Origin: Lophium mytilinum
Taxonomy: Eukaryota; Ascomycota; Dothideomycetes; Mytilinidiales; Mytilinidiaceae
NCBI GenBank assembly: GCA_010093605.1
Contig: MU004182.1
Span: forward strand, 1,645,032 to 1,709,031
Direction: 5' to 3'
Length of the DNA: 64,000 bases
Shown piece after piece: positions 1 to 14,530 of this stretch. A program made the position numbers and the translations under genes. Under the pieces are notes generated by a model. It saw nothing but the letters and a program-made list of their open reading frames with translations. It ran no database searches and was not told the DNA's origin. The first letter of the stretch is position 1; each line of letters starts with the position of its first letter.

Positions 1-105
1 CTACCTTAATCAATTGCCTGCATGGAGAGAAAATGGGGCTACGAGGAGGCTTGTTCTTTAAAGTCTAGAGCATCCACAGCTAGCACCTAGGTAATAGTGA
101 TACCT

Positions 106-2342
106 CTAAAATCTCCATTTCTGTTGCTTTTCTCGTCCTACAGTCGAGAGGGCTTCGATTTTCTCGCTGTATTGATCTGGCAACCGATTCATCAGTGGGT
201 GTTCTCTATCAAAAGTTGATTTCAGAGTCTGCCATACCTTCAAATACTTGGCCACATTTGCGCTGCTGTGCTTTGAACCGTCTACTTGATTTTCTGGGTG
301 GTCCGCTCGCCCATCATCAAAGTTCACTATCGTCGAAAACTCCTAGAACGCGTTAGCAAACCCTCATCGGCAGGCAGACGAGATGAGTATGGCCAACACA
401 CTTTCAGCACATCCTCGGGCGTCAAGGGCTTGTCAAGGGGAAAAGCAGCGCCACCAGCCCGCTGCCACCTCGTCTTTGCGATCCATCCAACGCCAGCCTC
501 GTACAACCCTCCGGTCGGATTCGATAGCTTATCACTGCATAAAGCCACTACCAGTGGAGCAATGTAATCAGGCTTCAATGCCTGTACCACGTCTTCCGGC
601 ATTATCGTCCGTGTCATGGCGGTTCCGGCTGTCGGAGCTACTGTGTTGATGTAGATGTTGTACTTCGCACCTTCTAGGGCTAAAGAGCGACCAAATCCGA
701 GAGTCCCAGCTTTCTAAATAGATGAGTACTGTGAGTTTTCGCACTCTTGATGCTTTTTTAAGGAAAATGGATTCACTTACTGCTGCAGCATAGTTGGATT
801 GGCCGAAATTGCCATATATTCCCGTAGTGGACGTGATGTTGACAATGCGTCCGTATTTTTGCTTCAGCATGTAGGGCCAGGCCGCCTTCGTGACTCTGTA
901 GGTACCTCCAAGATGAACCGCCAAGACCGACTCCCACGTCTCGTCTGTCATATTTGAGAACGCCTTGTCGCCCAGAATGCCCGCGTTGTTTACGATGATA
1001 TCAATCCGGCCATAGGCTTCGATGACAGCTTTTACGATTTCTTCTCCCTTCTCCACCGACAGCGTCACTCCAATGGCCTCTCCGCCTGCCTTTTTGATCT
1101 CTTCAACTACGCTCGCGGTGCTCGCAACATCATTGACAGCGACCTTGGTCCCTAGCGCTGCAAACTCAATGCAATACGCTTTCCCTAACCCTGCCGCACC
1201 GCCCGTGACCAGCACCACCTTCCCCCGGAAGTCCAGCGTTTTGTCTCCGTCACCCCTCGGTGCTTTCTTAGCCTCTTCAAGCTTAGCTATCATATCCGCA
1301 GACCCACTCGGATGCTCTGGCTTCTCTTTCTCAAAGTCCCCAATCTCTTCCCACATTCTCACTACCGCTCCAGCAGTGAAGCTATCATCAGGCCGAAACA
1401 ATGCGCCCTTCGACCGCTCCCACCGGATCTTAGAGAAAGTGCCGGCTGCCGCCTCAAAGATAGAGCCGGTCTCCGTGTTCGAGGAGTGAACCAGGACCGC
1501 GACAAGCGGTACCACATACACCGGCGACATGGCCGCTAGCACCTCCGGCGTCATGACGGTTGCCGTGAGGCGGGAGCCAGCACCGGGGGCAAGAACATTA
1601 GCCTGGATGTTATACTTCTTCCCTTCAAGCGCCACCGTCTCCGTGAATCCGACCAGCGCGAATTTAGCAGCTATCACGACTCAGGGTCAGCCTCAGATTC
1701 CCCTAAAATTAATCATCGTGAACTCAATTCCCAACATCCCCGCCCACTTTCAATGGAAGGAAGTAGATTCCTCACCTGCATAATTCGTCTGACCGAAGTT
1801 CCCAAAGAGTCCACTCGCACTACTCGTATTAATCACGCGCCCGTACTTCTGCTTCCTGAAATACGGCCACGCCGCCCGCGTACACTTATACGCCCCTTTC
1901 ACGTGCACCTCCATAATCAGGTCCCAGTCCCTCTGCGCCATATTCCTGAAACTGACATCACGCAAGATACCCGCGTTATTGATCAGCACGTCGATGCGGC
2001 CGAAATTTTTGATAGCGGTCTCGATAATGAGGTCGCCGGAGGTCACAGAGTGGTGGTCTGCGACTGCGACGCCGCCGGCGGAGCGGATTTCGGAGACGAC
2101 GGCGTCGGCGGGCTGTGTGAATGGAGAGGTAAGTACGGGTTTTGTTTATGGATATAGTTTTTGGGCGGTTTGGGGAGATAAAATACTTTCGTGTCATTTC
2201 CCTCGCCTTTTCCTGACCCTCCGAGGTCGTTGACGACGACTTTCGCGCCGCGGGAGGCGAAGAAGAGGGCGTATGCGCGGCCGAGACCAGCTCCGGCGCC
2301 GGTGATTACGACGACTTGGTTGTCGTATCGGAGTTCAGACAT
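106..2342 (-). CDS. Fox2-like peroxisomal multifunctional enzyme with two SDR domains, hydratase domain absent
   Basis: Model: exons 2342-2187, 2112-1776, 1670-781, 713-402 and 342-106, 643 aa. Two tandem short-chain dehydrogenase domains each show a TGxxxGxG nucleotide-binding loop ([12 protein letters not shown] near the start, [11 protein letters not shown] in the second) and a YAAAK catalytic motif (NYAAAKF and NYAAAKAG). This is the layout of fungal Fox2, the beta-oxidation multifunctional enzyme, whose dehydrogenase half oxidises (3R)-hydroxyacyl-CoA. Family members are usually about 900 aa with a C-terminal MaoC-type enoyl-CoA hydratase domain and a peroxisomal tail. Here the usual linker ([12 protein letters not shown]) is followed by about 45 unrelated residues ending KWRF and a stop, so both hydratase and PTS1 are missing. 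In both halves an intron falls inside the YAAAK motif. An unseen alternative last exon beyond the window edge is possible. Confidence 0.85.
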
Positions 2343-2888
2343 TTTGACGTTGGATCTGGATGCAAGGAGCTTGTGGGGGTGCTAGGCGTGAGAGCTCCTT
2401 TGGATGCATGACATACTGCGATCTGGAGTTGCAACAAAACAATCGAGAGAACATCCAGGACAGAGGAAAACCTTTACTAAGATACTGCCTCGGTATTCTT
2501 ACATTCGTTAGGCTATGGACGAATGCAGGGGTTCATCGTAGATTGCGGGGTGCCGATTGCGGGGAAATTCCTGACTCGCTGATGCGAGTTCATACCTGCA
2601 TTAACTCGGCAAGGTACCGCGCCAGTCATATCATATGTCTTGAGCAGATCTTGAAGTATGATTCTGGCGACGTGAAATTGCCGAAGAAGTCTTGGCGACA
2701 TGGGGTGTATACAGGTACTGGATAGAACGCTCCGCTTTCAATAGTGTAATAAGTAGAAGTAGTGTACACGTTAGTGAATAGTGTGACCGGAAGCAGTGAA
2801 TGACCAAAGGCTAGGAGCAGTTACTGTGTAGTGCAAAGCATGGGTACGAGATAGTTTGAATGGTGTTTCCATTCGGACATCGCGAAAC
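2343..2888. other. Intergenic, no gene seen
   Basis: This holds the upstream region of the Fox2-like gene and the 3' flank of the sulfatase, both on the minus strand. I see no credible coding sequence, tRNA or repeat. Confidence 0.6.
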
Positions 2889-5451
<2,563 letters not shown>

Positions 5452-7397
5452 TCATAGTCGATACCGGAACTTCTCGGTCACAGGCGCTCCATGCGCGACC
5501 TCTTCCGCCACCTCGCCCGTGACGCGACCAGTGGCCAAGCCTTTGTCGATCCTCCGGTTCAGGAACCAGTATTGGATGTTGCAGACTATCGCCATCAGAA
5601 CACCAAAGCAAATGATACCAGCAATCGCAGCCCATCCCGTATGATACAAGGGCGCGTCAGATGACTGGAAGAGCTGCGAGCCAATGATGCCGCCTGCGTT
5701 GGCCGACATGATCATCATCGCCATACGGATACTGCGCTCGCCAGGTGTTTTCGCATTCAGTGCGACCCAGGACGCGTTGCAAGGGTGCCAAACGTTGCTG
5801 AAGCCAATTCCTAGGAGCAGTGTGGCGAGCCTTGCCTTCTTCTGCTTGGGATGGTAGGATCCGATGACACTGCCAATCTATCGCTTTCATTAGTACCTCT
5901 ATTGCCGAGAAAAGTGTGAGCATATTGACGTACCGCAAATGCAGCCCATGGAACGATGCCGGCAAACACCAATGGCCCTCGCCTGTGGAACCTATCTGCC
6001 ATTACTCCCCAAAGGACCGCCAAAACTGTCAAAATCCACATTCCGATGCTCGTAATAGCATTCGACTTTAGCCGAGCATATCCAAAACTGTTCACGAGTG
6101 TCGGCGCATACGAGGTCATTGTATTGCTTGGCGCCAATCCCGCGATGGTCATCAGTACATGGGGATACATCTTCCAGTCTCCAAGGGTACCAAGTAGCTC
6201 TGCGCGGGTGACGTTCTTGGACTTCTTCTCCTTCGTAGGATCATCGAGGAAGACACGCCGGCGGATGATGTCCTTCTCGCGCTCGTTGAAGTATTGAATC
6301 CTGGTAAATGGTACTGGATCGAACGGGTTCTTGGGTAAGAATGCCATGAGGATGAATGAGACTGTGATTGTGAAGAGTCCCTCGATAATGAAGAGCCACT
6401 GCCAGCCTGCCAGGTTGCAGACTCCGCGCATATGTAAGACTCCATACGCGATCAGCCCGGAGGTAGCCTGTGCCGCGAAGTTGCCAATGAAGAAAGCACC
6501 AAAGCGCGCGCTAGTTTCGTCACGCTTATACCACGTTGTGATCGTGTAGAGAGACGCGGGGATGAACCCGGATTCACAGAACCCTAGCAGGAGGCGAGTG
6601 ACCAGGAACGCGCCGAGTCCCTTCTGGAATGCTTGAAACGTTGCTACGAGGCCCCTAGGGCTGGGTCAGCTGCGGCTACAAGAGAAGAAATTACTTCGTC
6701 TTACCAGCAAAATATCTGGCCAGTGATCCAAGCTCGCGGTCCAACCCGGTATAGGATGATATTGCTAGGTATCTACCTTCCCTCAGTATACATCATTGAA
6801 TTTCAAACAGCGGGGGATTGGTGGATTTACCTCCAGTAAAACTATACCAACCGACAGCAGTTGCTGTCCTACATTGAATTGGTTTTGCGTTATGCCCACG
6901 TCTTTGAGAAAGTGGTCCGTGAGCGCGTTTCCACTTGAAGACGATTAGACTCGTATGATTGACAGAGAGGAGGGCACTTACATGTTCCCGCGGTCGAATT
7001 GAAGCGCGAAGAAGCCAAGAACAAGAAGGGGCATGAGGATCGAGTCAATCTTTCGGACAAGCTTCTTCTCCTCTGCTTCGCTCCAGTCAACTGCAGCGCC
7101 CTCATGGTACCCTAGATCAGAGCTTGAGCCTTGCGAAGTGTATGCCTTCGCGTCATGCTCCGCGTGCTCCTTGGAGACGGTACCATATCCCTCGTTGGGT
7201 ATGGGACCGAGATCGCTTGCCATATCAGAAATTGGGTTTGAAATGAAGCCTGAAAAGTTTCCTGGAGTGTAGGCGGGAGGAGCTCCAAAAGACGCGGAAA
7301 TCAAGCCTTCAAGTAGGTCGTACCGCGAACCCCGGCGGTGGATCTGTTCCGGCATTCTGGCGCATGGAAAAGTCGACGATGTACCGCCGAGGGTCAT
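5452..7397 (-). CDS. MFS permease, anion:cation symporter (Dal5/allantoate permease) family
   Basis: Model: exons 7397-6982, 6933-6831, 6772-6705, 6654-5934 and 5877-5452, 577 aa from the first ATG. A start at 7223 (MASDLGPIPN) gives 519 aa, closer to the family norm. Typical stretches: KIDSILMPLLVLGFFALQFDRGN for TM1, SNIILYRVGPRAW, a GFCESGFIPASLYT segment and, near the end, MSANAGGIIGSQLFQSSDAPLYH. About 12 membrane helices are expected, in the plasma membrane. Known Dal5-family substrates include allantoate, nicotinate, vitamins and sulfate or sulfonates (AstA/Soa1 branch). Which applies here is not decided by sequence, but the adjacent same-strand sulfatase favours a sulfur compound. Confidence 0.9.
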
Positions 7398-8425
7398 TGC
7401 GGACTAGCCGCGTCCTCCTAACGCGGTAAAACACGCGGTCAGACAGGATACTCCCCACGGGTGGACTAAAATTTGCGTAGCGTGGAGTGATAGTTGGTCC
7501 AGTAGAGTAATCGCCCAAGTAATGGATGCATGGTAAAGCCCGCTTGTTGATGCAGGTCAAACTTTGACGTTGTGATGTGGAACGGTGCTCCCTTCCGCTT
7601 GCTATCGATGCCTGCAACCTTCCCGCGTCGGAAGGGATCACCAGTTGATGCGTGAGTAACATGAAATGAAACATGCAAATCCAACCTTTTCATCAGTACT
7701 TAACTTAGATTGTTCAAACGTAAAGTTAAGGTGTTGAAGCCATGAAAGAGCAACTGAAGTCGGGCCACCCGTCTCGCGTTGCGACCTGCATTGTTACATC
7801 CGGAGGCGTCAGGATCATGTGCCGTGATCTTATCTTCGCCCAAGCCTTCAACGTTGGGCGGCTTGGGCCGATGCTTTGCACAGAGCCCTCCAATAAAGAG
7901 GAGGCGTGGCAGCGGATAAAGGCCGGAGTGGGCGATGGAATGTTTCGCGAAGAGAGATGTTTGTTGTCGTGAATGATCCCAGCCATCACGCAATGGTTGG
8001 ATCAAGCTCGGCCTACTTACATAAGCGAGCATTCACCCAATCGTAGCGCTTTGCCCGAGTCAGTCTCCATGCTCCGCAAACGACGTCACGACATAACTTC
8101 GTCAAAATCCACGTGATCAGTAATATGTACAAAGGTACGTTCTTACAAGTGTTTCCTAGAAAGCCTGGGTTGCATTCTCATCACACATTCAAACTCAAGA
8201 CCTCATATACCACCCAAGCAATACCACGTTTCGTTAACGTACCTGAGGCCGCCTGTCCCCGTAATTATGGGGGTGCGAAGCGAGCCTAAAGAAAAGTCCG
8301 TGAGCGCACTTCCAGCCCATCGATGGCCACATGTCTTGATACTGCGAGTATATAGTTGTAGGGATCGAAGGGGAGCTCTGAAGTACATCTATGTTATACT
8401 CACATATCTATCTCAATCCCATACT
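7398..8425. other. Intergenic, no gene seen
   Basis: One kilobase between the permease start and the stop codon of the dioxygenase. Overlapping open frames on both strands at 7700-8030 lack splice-supported extension or motifs, so I do not call them. Confidence 0.55.
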
Positions 8426-9760
8426 CTACTGCAGCATAAACTCAGGTGACTTCAAATCTACCCACCCCAGATTCGGCTCCGACTGCGTCCACCCAAGTCT
8501 ATCCTGCACCACCTTCGAGTACTCTTTCACCTCCTCAACAGGGTATGAGAGGAACGAGATTTCCTGGTGGCAGATACGCATTAGCATGGCCTCGACTCCC
8601 TGCTCCGAAACATAGCTATGAAACTCACCTCCTGTCGCATGTTCCCCGCACAACAGAACATAATATGCATCATCCGACTGCCCTCTTCCAACATAAACTG
8701 CCCGCCGCCATGATACAGGCTTCCTAGCATCAAAAACGCATCTCCCGCTTCCATCTCCACGTCTACAACGCCCTTGCTCCCGTCCCCGAAATCCGGCTTC
8801 GCGTCGCCCCACAAGTGACTCCCCGGCACGACGCGTGTTGCACCGTTTTCACGGCGCGTGGCGCAATCGGGGACAAAGAGGCCAAGAAGGACGTCGCGGT
8901 TCCTTTGGTAGTATGGGACTGCCGTGTGGCGCGCGTGGTGGTTCTTGTCGTCTCGATGGAGCTGCTGGGCGAGCGTGCCCGGTCGCATATCCACCGTAAT
9001 GGAGACGGAAAGGAGGGGGTGGCATGTTGTGGTGGTGGCGTTTGCGCCGTAGTAGCACGTGCTTTCTATTGCGAGGAAGTGTTCGACCATGTCCTGGAGA
9101 TGAAGTTCAGTTGCTATGTTTACGATGCCGATGTGTTAGAAGGGCTCATCATGAGCCTGTATATGCTAGTCTATAACAGCTTGAAGGTCTTCGGTACATC
9201 TTCTGAAATCGGTGACCTGCATGCGCGTCGGTTTTCAAAGGTCCTTGTCGTGGCGGCAGAGATAGTAAGATGAAAGATGAAGATGTTCAGGATGAGAGGG
9301 ATACATATTAAAACGCCAAACGCAGTCGCATCGGGTTTTACACAGACAGGCCCGTGATGAAGCATACTAAATATGGCGGAGAGATGTGGAAAACGGTAGA
9401 AAGTTGAATACCTGGTATAGCTCATCCGCAAGGAATTTTTCTCTGACAGTAGCACTTCGACCTATCAAACGCGTGCATGTTTTCGTACTCCCCTGCAGCG
9501 CTTGGTTACTCAGTTTTTGGTACACGTGCAAGGGTCATAGATGGTTTCCGATAAATCTTACCTCCCACGGAGCTAGCCGGTTCTTCGACATCCAGGTACG
9601 GCTGTACATCTTTTTTCGCTTCTGCTAAGGCTTCTTGAGTAGTAAAGTTCTGCACGATCACGCATCCGTTATTCTCGAGAGCCTCGATGAAGGCGGAGCG
9701 CGGGGAGTCGTAGGGGATGCGCCGGAGGACCGGGTCGCGCGGTTTGCGGCCTGAAGTCAT
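8426..9760 (-). CDS. Phytanoyl-CoA dioxygenase-family 2-oxoglutarate/Fe(II) oxygenase
   Basis: Model: exons 9760-9562, 9500-9412, 9093-8629 and 8563-8426, 296 aa. The N-terminal part reads FIEALENNGCVIVQNFTT, typical of the PhyH fold, and continues to TRLIGRSAT and KFLADELYQ. The metal-binding HxD sits in QQLHRDDKNHH. A later GATRVVPGSHLWG and the YHGGGQF to MMHIMF region complete the jelly-roll core. Such enzymes hydroxylate small molecules using 2-oxoglutarate and oxygen, often in secondary or catabolic pathways. The third intron-free join at 9412/9093 needs a 318-bp intron, long for this genome, but the protein on either side (ELYQ then DMVEHFL) reads as one domain. It shares strand with the permease and sulfatase. 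Confidence 0.85.
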
Positions 9761-10912
9761 GATAATGAGAAAACGGCTCTTAGCACTAGGAAGAGAATGT
9801 AGTGACTGAGTGAATGCATGACTGCGACAGCAGTGCTGGCGTTTCCCTCCCCACCTTTGAGGTGGAGTAGAGAGGCAGTTGTACCCGTCGGATGTAAGAC
9901 CCAATTTCTGCAGTATCCAATATGTGCGTAGGTAGCGTATATCCAGTACCGATAGCTTTCCCTGGTACGGGTTCCTCGTCTCTTGGCCCATCCTCTTCTT
10001 CCTACCTATACGCAATTGACCACATACACATCTGTAATGGCCTCTAAGTCGAGATATCGCACTTTGAAGTCCGAAGCAACCTTCGTTTCATCATGCCCGA
10101 CGACATTCGGGGTAAAGCCCTCAAAAGGAGGGACCCGACCCATAGTTGAGAAAGAAATCGTTACCGTGGGTATGATGCCTCACTTCCGCACTCTGGCCTT
10201 TTCTTCTTTTCAGTTGAAAGTCAAGCAGAGATTTTCATCCGCCACACAGCTACTACTATTACCTTTTTACTCTAGCTCCTCTTCATACACCGTAACCGCT
10301 CGCCGACCGTTAGCCCCAGTATTGACCCGAATACATAACGATAGAAAATGAACCAGGAGACCAAAGCGGAGGCCGGATATCTCAGAACCGTCATATACAT
10401 ATATAGGAAATGGCTAGCAATGAAATTGCCACAGGATTTGAAGGTTGCACGCGATCAGTTAGCTCGTGAGCGTATCATATACCTCTTAGAGGAGAAGGAG
10501 AACCAACTGGCAGTGCTCGATGGGGAAGCGCCATAAACTGTATGGAACGGGGAGGGGAGTATGGGGAATGTATTGAAGACAAAAGTGTTGATGTGGTGGA
10601 AGAAAAAGCGCCAGTGAAAAGGCTGCAAGGCCCCTGAGCATGTACTCAAATTAGATGGCTATTCTATAGCGCCGTATCTCTCGAAACGAACGGAGTGCTA
10701 AACGGTAGTGTGTTTAACAAAAGAGGCCGACATGTTTAGAGCATCTTCTTTTTACTGGGATTCAGACTGCCGAGATCATGTAAAGCCGAAATGAGGAACT
10801 ACTTTACGATACCTACTGCGAAGATTTAGTCTAGTAGGCCGGCTTCAAACTTTTCGCCTTCATAATACAAACTTCCATCGTAATTTTACATATCGCTTCT
10901 CCCAGTACTTAA
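9761..10912. other. Intergenic, no confident gene
   Basis: Upstream of the dioxygenase. A 62-codon frame at 10348-10536 on the plus strand is charged and helix-like, but it has no family resemblance or supporting signals. Confidence 0.5.
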
Positions 10913-11916
10913 TCACAATCCGGCCCGCTCCTTCTGCGCAGCCAAATCCTCACCCTCCACGGAATCAATCCCTTCTTTCACAGCCTTTTCGACCGCCGCA
11001 TCAACAGAATCATCGCCATCCAGAACATCAAGCCACCCCTTCGCTCCAGGGGTGTCCAAAACCTTCGCCACGACCTCCGCTACTGACGCTCGGCTCGTGG
11101 TGCCTCTAGACGGCACCTTTCCAATAGTAACACCTCCAGCAGGCTTATCCGTAAGGTTACCCGGGCGAAGAGAGATCCCGTGAAACCGCTTTGCTTCCTC
11201 AACGCCTTTCTTTGCCTCGTCGTCGTACCGAAGCTTCGCGCCGGCAGTCAAGACTTCATCAGCGGCAACCTTCGCTTGGAAGTACGTAGCTAAGACATTG
11301 TTGTTGACATTTTGAGCTGATTCCCAGTCGGCATCGCTCCACCAGGAGGGCCGATTGCGGCGGGAAGCAATATAGGATACGGTTAGGAACTTTGTGATGT
11401 GGGGATTTGCAATGCTAGCGCGAGTGAAAGCGATGGCGGCGTCGCGGTCGACAGCAAGGGTACGAGAGGGACCTCCGCGGCCTCCAGCGCCTATATCGTG
11501 TTAGAAATATAAATTTAGGGAGCGTTTTCAAGGAATCTGTCTCGACAGAAGCTCTGGATTAGGAGGGAGTTGGAATTTATCACGTGATGGCATTGAAACA
11601 GCACCCAACGTATAGGTAGAATCATGTCATAAAGAGAACGAATGCACTCACCAGCGCTCCAGACAACCCAATCAACCTGCTCACTCTTGCCGGCTTTCTC
11701 GATAACCCCCTTCGCATCCGCCTCGCTCTTCACCTCCTCTATGCTGTCCACTAGCACGCTCAGCTTCCCGGGCTTCCCGGCTCCTAGCTTTTCAATCGCA
11801 GATACCTGTTCTTGGGCCCGGATGAGCGAGGTAACGGACCAAGACTTCGCAAGTAGAAGCGGCGTGAGCAGCTGCGCGATCTTTCCGTGGCCACCGATGA
11901 GTAGAATGTGAGGCAT
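10913..11916 (-). CDS. NAD(P)-binding Rossmann-fold protein, atypical short-chain dehydrogenase
   Basis: Model: exons 11916-11652 and 11490-10913, 280 aa, with a 161-bp intron. The N-terminus MPHILLIGGHGKIAQLLTPL has the GxxGxxG dinucleotide-binding loop of atypical SDRs (the NmrA / YwnB-like group that binds but does not always turn over NAD(P)H). Further support comes from WVVWSAGAGGRGG, DRDAAIAF and a segment FLTVSYIASRRNRPSWW in place of the usual catalytic Tyr-Lys pair. The C-terminus (LRPGNLTDKPAGGVTIGK) matches the sugar-nucleotide-epimerase-like end of this group. Substrate unknown. Confidence 0.88.
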
Positions 11917-12749
11917 TTTGGAAGGTTGTGACGTTATAGTTGGGGTATAATGTCAAAGAATTTGGGGAATATGATCACTAACAACGAGCACTTATAGGTA
12001 CCGCGGGGCTTTATGTAAGAGACTGAGTAACAGGGCGTGATATTGGTAATATGAAACGTCTTCGCCATGACGCCATACCTAGGTATGTATCTCCTCTTTC
12101 ACGCCACAATGCGGCGGGCCGAACCGAGAGATGTGGCGTCGAGACGCTTCATCACCTCCTTTCATGCTCTATGGAGCCTTATATTGTGTGGTTGAGAAAC
12201 GATTTAGGGCTAGGGATACCCCAGATTAATATGCCGGTTGTCAAAATGCTCAGAATGGGCGTTTGAATTAGAGGGTTCATGAAAAGATCTAGGCACCTGA
12301 TTCGCGCACTACAGATTTGTACATTTTGTAATATTATACAGCGAGTATAAATAGATACACCTTGAACCTTTCTAAACACCATCGGAATTCTCATCGCGCA
12401 CTTGAAACTGAGTACTCAGATGTCAAGTCCGAAAACTCGATTTTCATTTTCAAGAACGTTACAATGGCATCGTTCACGAAGCGTGTACGGCCAGGGGTGC
12501 CTCAAGATGCTAGGATCATTCTCAAAACACACCATATTTGCTCTTTCCGGTGATAGGTCACCCGTCAAAACACAAAAAGAAGGGCATGAGGAAGAGTGGT
12601 AAGGATGGTCCCGGATCTTACTTCAAAAGAGGCAATATAGGCACATAAGGCGTGAGAAACAACGTCCAATCTATTCAATCTCTGAGTTACCTCGAGAGAT
12701 CGTTGTTCAGTGTGAACTCTTCTCTATTTTCATCGAAAGACCCCACCTT
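11917..12749. other. Intergenic, no gene seen
   Basis: Lies between the reductase start and the sugar-porter stop. Short open frames only; no motif, tRNA or repeat recognised. Confidence 0.55.
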
Positions 12750-14530
12750 TCAAAGCTCTTCTTTCATGTCTCCAACCTCCATCGTATCCAAATTCTTCGC
12801 GCTAGTGACACTTGACCTCCGTAATCCAGTTTCCGGATCCACCACACTGTTGCCTCTCCTTGCCGTATTGACCAAACCTGGGTTTTGTTCCTTCAGTAGT
12901 GCGAAATTTTTCTCCGCATCCCAAACCCACGGCGTATCAGCAGCGAAAAGTAGGTCCATCTCTTCGAGGGTACGCTGGTTGCTCTCGGGATACAAAGCCC
13001 AGACCATTGGCAGAGCGAGGATGTTACTCGCACCGAAGATATACAGAGTCTTTTCTCCAATAGCGTTGAACATGACTGGGCATAAGAGAGTCAACCAGCC
13101 GTTGCCGATACTCCATCCGACCACGCCCCAGGCGTTGCCCTTTGCGCGCACCTCCAAGGGGAAGATCTCAGCGGGGTATAGCCACGGAACAGTAAGCCAA
13201 GTTGCACCGAACACGGAAGTGAAAATGAAGACGAAGCTGGCCGCCGCAGCACCGTAGCTATTTGCACTGTCGATATTGCCAGCAGCGCGGGCATCGATGC
13301 CGAGGCGACTCATGCCGCCTGCTAGGAACATGGCAATCCCCTGACCGATAGCGCCCCAGTATAGAGTCCAGCGCCGACCTATACGGTCTAGCGTAAACAC
13401 GCAGATCAGAGTGGCAAACATGTAGAAGATGTTGTTCAGTCCGGATATCCACTGCGATTTATTCGAATCGAACCCGGCGATACGGAAAATCGTGGGAGCG
13501 TATACTGTGACTCCGGCAATGCCCACCCACTCTTGTATGATCTGAAGCCAAATAACAAGCTGCACTCGGCGACCCGTGTGGAGTTTGCCTGATCCGATGC
13601 CAAAAAGCATAGCATAGTAGGAACTCCGGTTTGCTGTCTTTTTCTCAAGCTCGGCAACCGCCTTGATATCCTGAAACTCGGCCTCAGCTTTGCCTTCGTC
13701 ATCTCCGGTCTTTCCTCGGAGTCTTTCAAGTATGTAGCGAGCTTCATCATCCCGGCCGACCTTGACCAACCATCTTGGACTCTCAGGGAAGTACCAAACC
13801 GCGCCCAGGAGGAAAAGTAGTGGGATTATCTGGAAAGCAATTGGAAATCTCCAACGGATAGCTGAGCGGCCACCATCAACGTAGGACAGACCACTGTTTC
13901 AATGTCAGCTTTAGTCTAGATCAAACGTGAAATTGCCTACAATTCTAGCCAGTATGCTACTACCACTCCGAAGATGTTGAGAGTAAACTCAATAGCGACG
14001 AATTTGCCGCGAGAGGTATGCTCGGCAGTTTCAGTCGCCCAAACAGGGACAATAGCGTTCAAAATACCTGTACCAATGCCATTCAATGCACGCGCTACAC
14101 TCAATCAGTATTTAGCATCGACTTTCGTAGGTAAATTCGTACCGCAAATCATCCAGTTGGCATTCTGAGCCGAGCATTGCAACGACGCTCCAAGAATAGC
14201 CCAAGCAGCACCCAATGCGATTGTCTTGATCCTTCCGACCTTGTCGCCAACCCAGCCACCCAATAAACATCCGAAGAGGGTGCCCAGATAATACACAGAC
14301 ACGATTCCGCCCTGCAGGAGGCTGTCCGTGACAACAGGGTCTTTAGTAACAGGATCGATATATCCGAATCCCATGAGTTTGATGTAGTCCTCGGCGTTGT
14401 TCACGCCGCCCATCATTCCCTGATCATATCCGAAGAAGAAGATGGACAGTGCGGCGATGCAATTGACAGCGATGAGTAGCTGTTTCTTCTCGAGAACGTC
14501 CGCGACGTTCCATCGTTTTCCTCGGGCCAT
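12750..14530 (-). CDS. MFS sugar porter (hexose/lactose permease-like)
   Basis: Model: exons 14530-14143, 14094-13941 and 13893-12750, 561 aa. Sugar-porter hallmarks are FFFGYDQGMMGG in helix 1, GGWVGDKVGRIKT between helices 2 and 3, the RALNGIGTGI segment created by splicing, PESPRWLVKVGR after helix 6, and DRIGRRWTLYWG after helix 8. The PESPRWL and D-R-x-G-R-R motifs define the family. It should move a monosaccharide or disaccharide with protons across the plasma membrane; the substrate is not predictable. The hydrophilic tail (about 70 residues) contains likely phosphorylation sites. Introns are 48 and 47 bp. Confidence 0.93.

Noticed and set aside
10348-10536. 62-codon charged frame on the plus strand as a small protein gene
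   Set aside because: No motif, family likeness or splice support; such frames are expected by chance.
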